Positions 5,739 through 5,949 of a stretch of DNA of 5,949 bases are shown in pieces (within the stretch, counting starts at the first letter, position 1; every line of letters starts with the position of its first letter). Source of the DNA: Kiloniellaceae bacterium (GTDB taxonomy: Bacteria; Pseudomonadota; Alphaproteobacteria; Kiloniellales; Kiloniellaceae); the NCBI GenBank assembly GCA_021776145.1, contig JAJFGM010000361.1, forward strand, positions 1-5,949, given 5' to 3'. The position numbers were made by a program, and so were the translations under genes. The notes below the pieces were generated by a model. That model did not search any database. It was not told where the DNA came from and saw only the letters and a list, made by a program, of their open reading frames with translations.

Positions 5739-5949
5739 CTATTGCGTCGCGGCCAGTGCTTCCGGGGTCAGGTCAATAATTTGTTTTATGAAAACAGTCA
5801 GGTTATCGCCGATGGTGTTGCCTGTGAGTTTCACCAGTGCGGCCTCCTCCTTTGAGGCGTTGATAGGCCCTCCGCCTATTGCAAAAACCAGGACGGCAAC
5901 GCCTGCATGTTCCGCGCTTGTCAGACCATCTGGTCGCTTCCGCGTGCTC
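5739..5949 (-). CDS. Hypothetical protein, C-terminal fragment
   Basis: A minus-strand reading frame is open from the right edge for 69 codons and ends at TAG (complement of 5739-5741). Its stop lies 4 bp from the stop of the convergent dimethylformamidase-like gene. The visible part has a short hydrophobic patch (VAVLVFAIGGGPINAS), then an acidic and basic stretch, and ends FIKQIIDLTPEALAATQ. I recognise no family. The tail-to-tail fit and plausible residue mix support it as a real gene, but the competing plus-strand frame from ATG 5788 is also open, and the AT-richer composition differs from the rest of the window. Confidence 0.45.
   Translation of the reverse strand, partial: STRKRPDGLTSAEHAGVAVLVFAIGGGPINASKEEAALVKLTGNTIGDNLTVFIKQIIDLTPEALAATQ

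Noticed and set aside
5788..5949. Plus-strand open frame from ATG 5788 to the right edge.
   Set aside because: No ribosome binding site precedes it (AT-rich TTTGTTTT), and the residue composition is less protein-like than the opposing minus-strand frame. It cannot be fully excluded.

Overview
The window is GC-rich (roughly two-thirds G+C by eye) and densely packed with bacterial genes. The codon use, the protein families and the long shadow reading frames opposite real genes fit an alphaproteobacterium, perhaps of the Rhodospirillales type. That placement is an inference from style and not from a marker gene.

Layout from left to right: (1) the 5' end of a minus-strand gene for an exported or membrane-anchored staphylococcal-nuclease-like protein runs off the left edge. 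(2) Divergent from it is a complete plus-strand nucleotidyltransferase-family gene (PF06042/DUF925 type). (3) A small four-helix membrane protein gene on the minus strand and a TetR/AcrR-family regulator on the plus strand form a divergent pair. Their shared 99-bp intergenic region carries two similar GTAC-N6-GTAC palindromes and a perfect TTGACA box facing each way. (4) A long minus-strand gene encodes ten TPR units followed by a GT9-like glycosyltransferase domain; it converges on the tetR gene. (5) Divergent from it, a plus-strand gene encodes a single-chain homologue of the N,N-dimethylformamidase large (beta) subunit. Its Shine-Dalgarno region is embedded in an octanucleotide tandem repeat with four GGGG tracts. 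(6) At the right edge, the 3' end of a minus-strand gene of unknown function ends 4 bp from the dimethylformamidase-like gene, in noticeably AT-richer DNA.

No shared pathway is evident. The only strongly supported functional link is the TetR regulator with its divergent membrane protein, where sequence-visible operators suggest the regulator controls both genes. The TPR-glycosyltransferase and the dimethylformamidase-like gene share a 168-bp divergent upstream region, but nothing else ties them together. I see no tRNA, rRNA, insertion sequence, CRISPR array or phage gene. No stretch over 300 bp lacks a gene.

The observations most worth following up are the symmetric TetR operator pair, the G-quadruplex-capable repeat over the ribosome binding site of the dimethylformamidase-like gene, that gene's lack of a small subunit, and the non-canonical motif in the glycosyltransferase domain.
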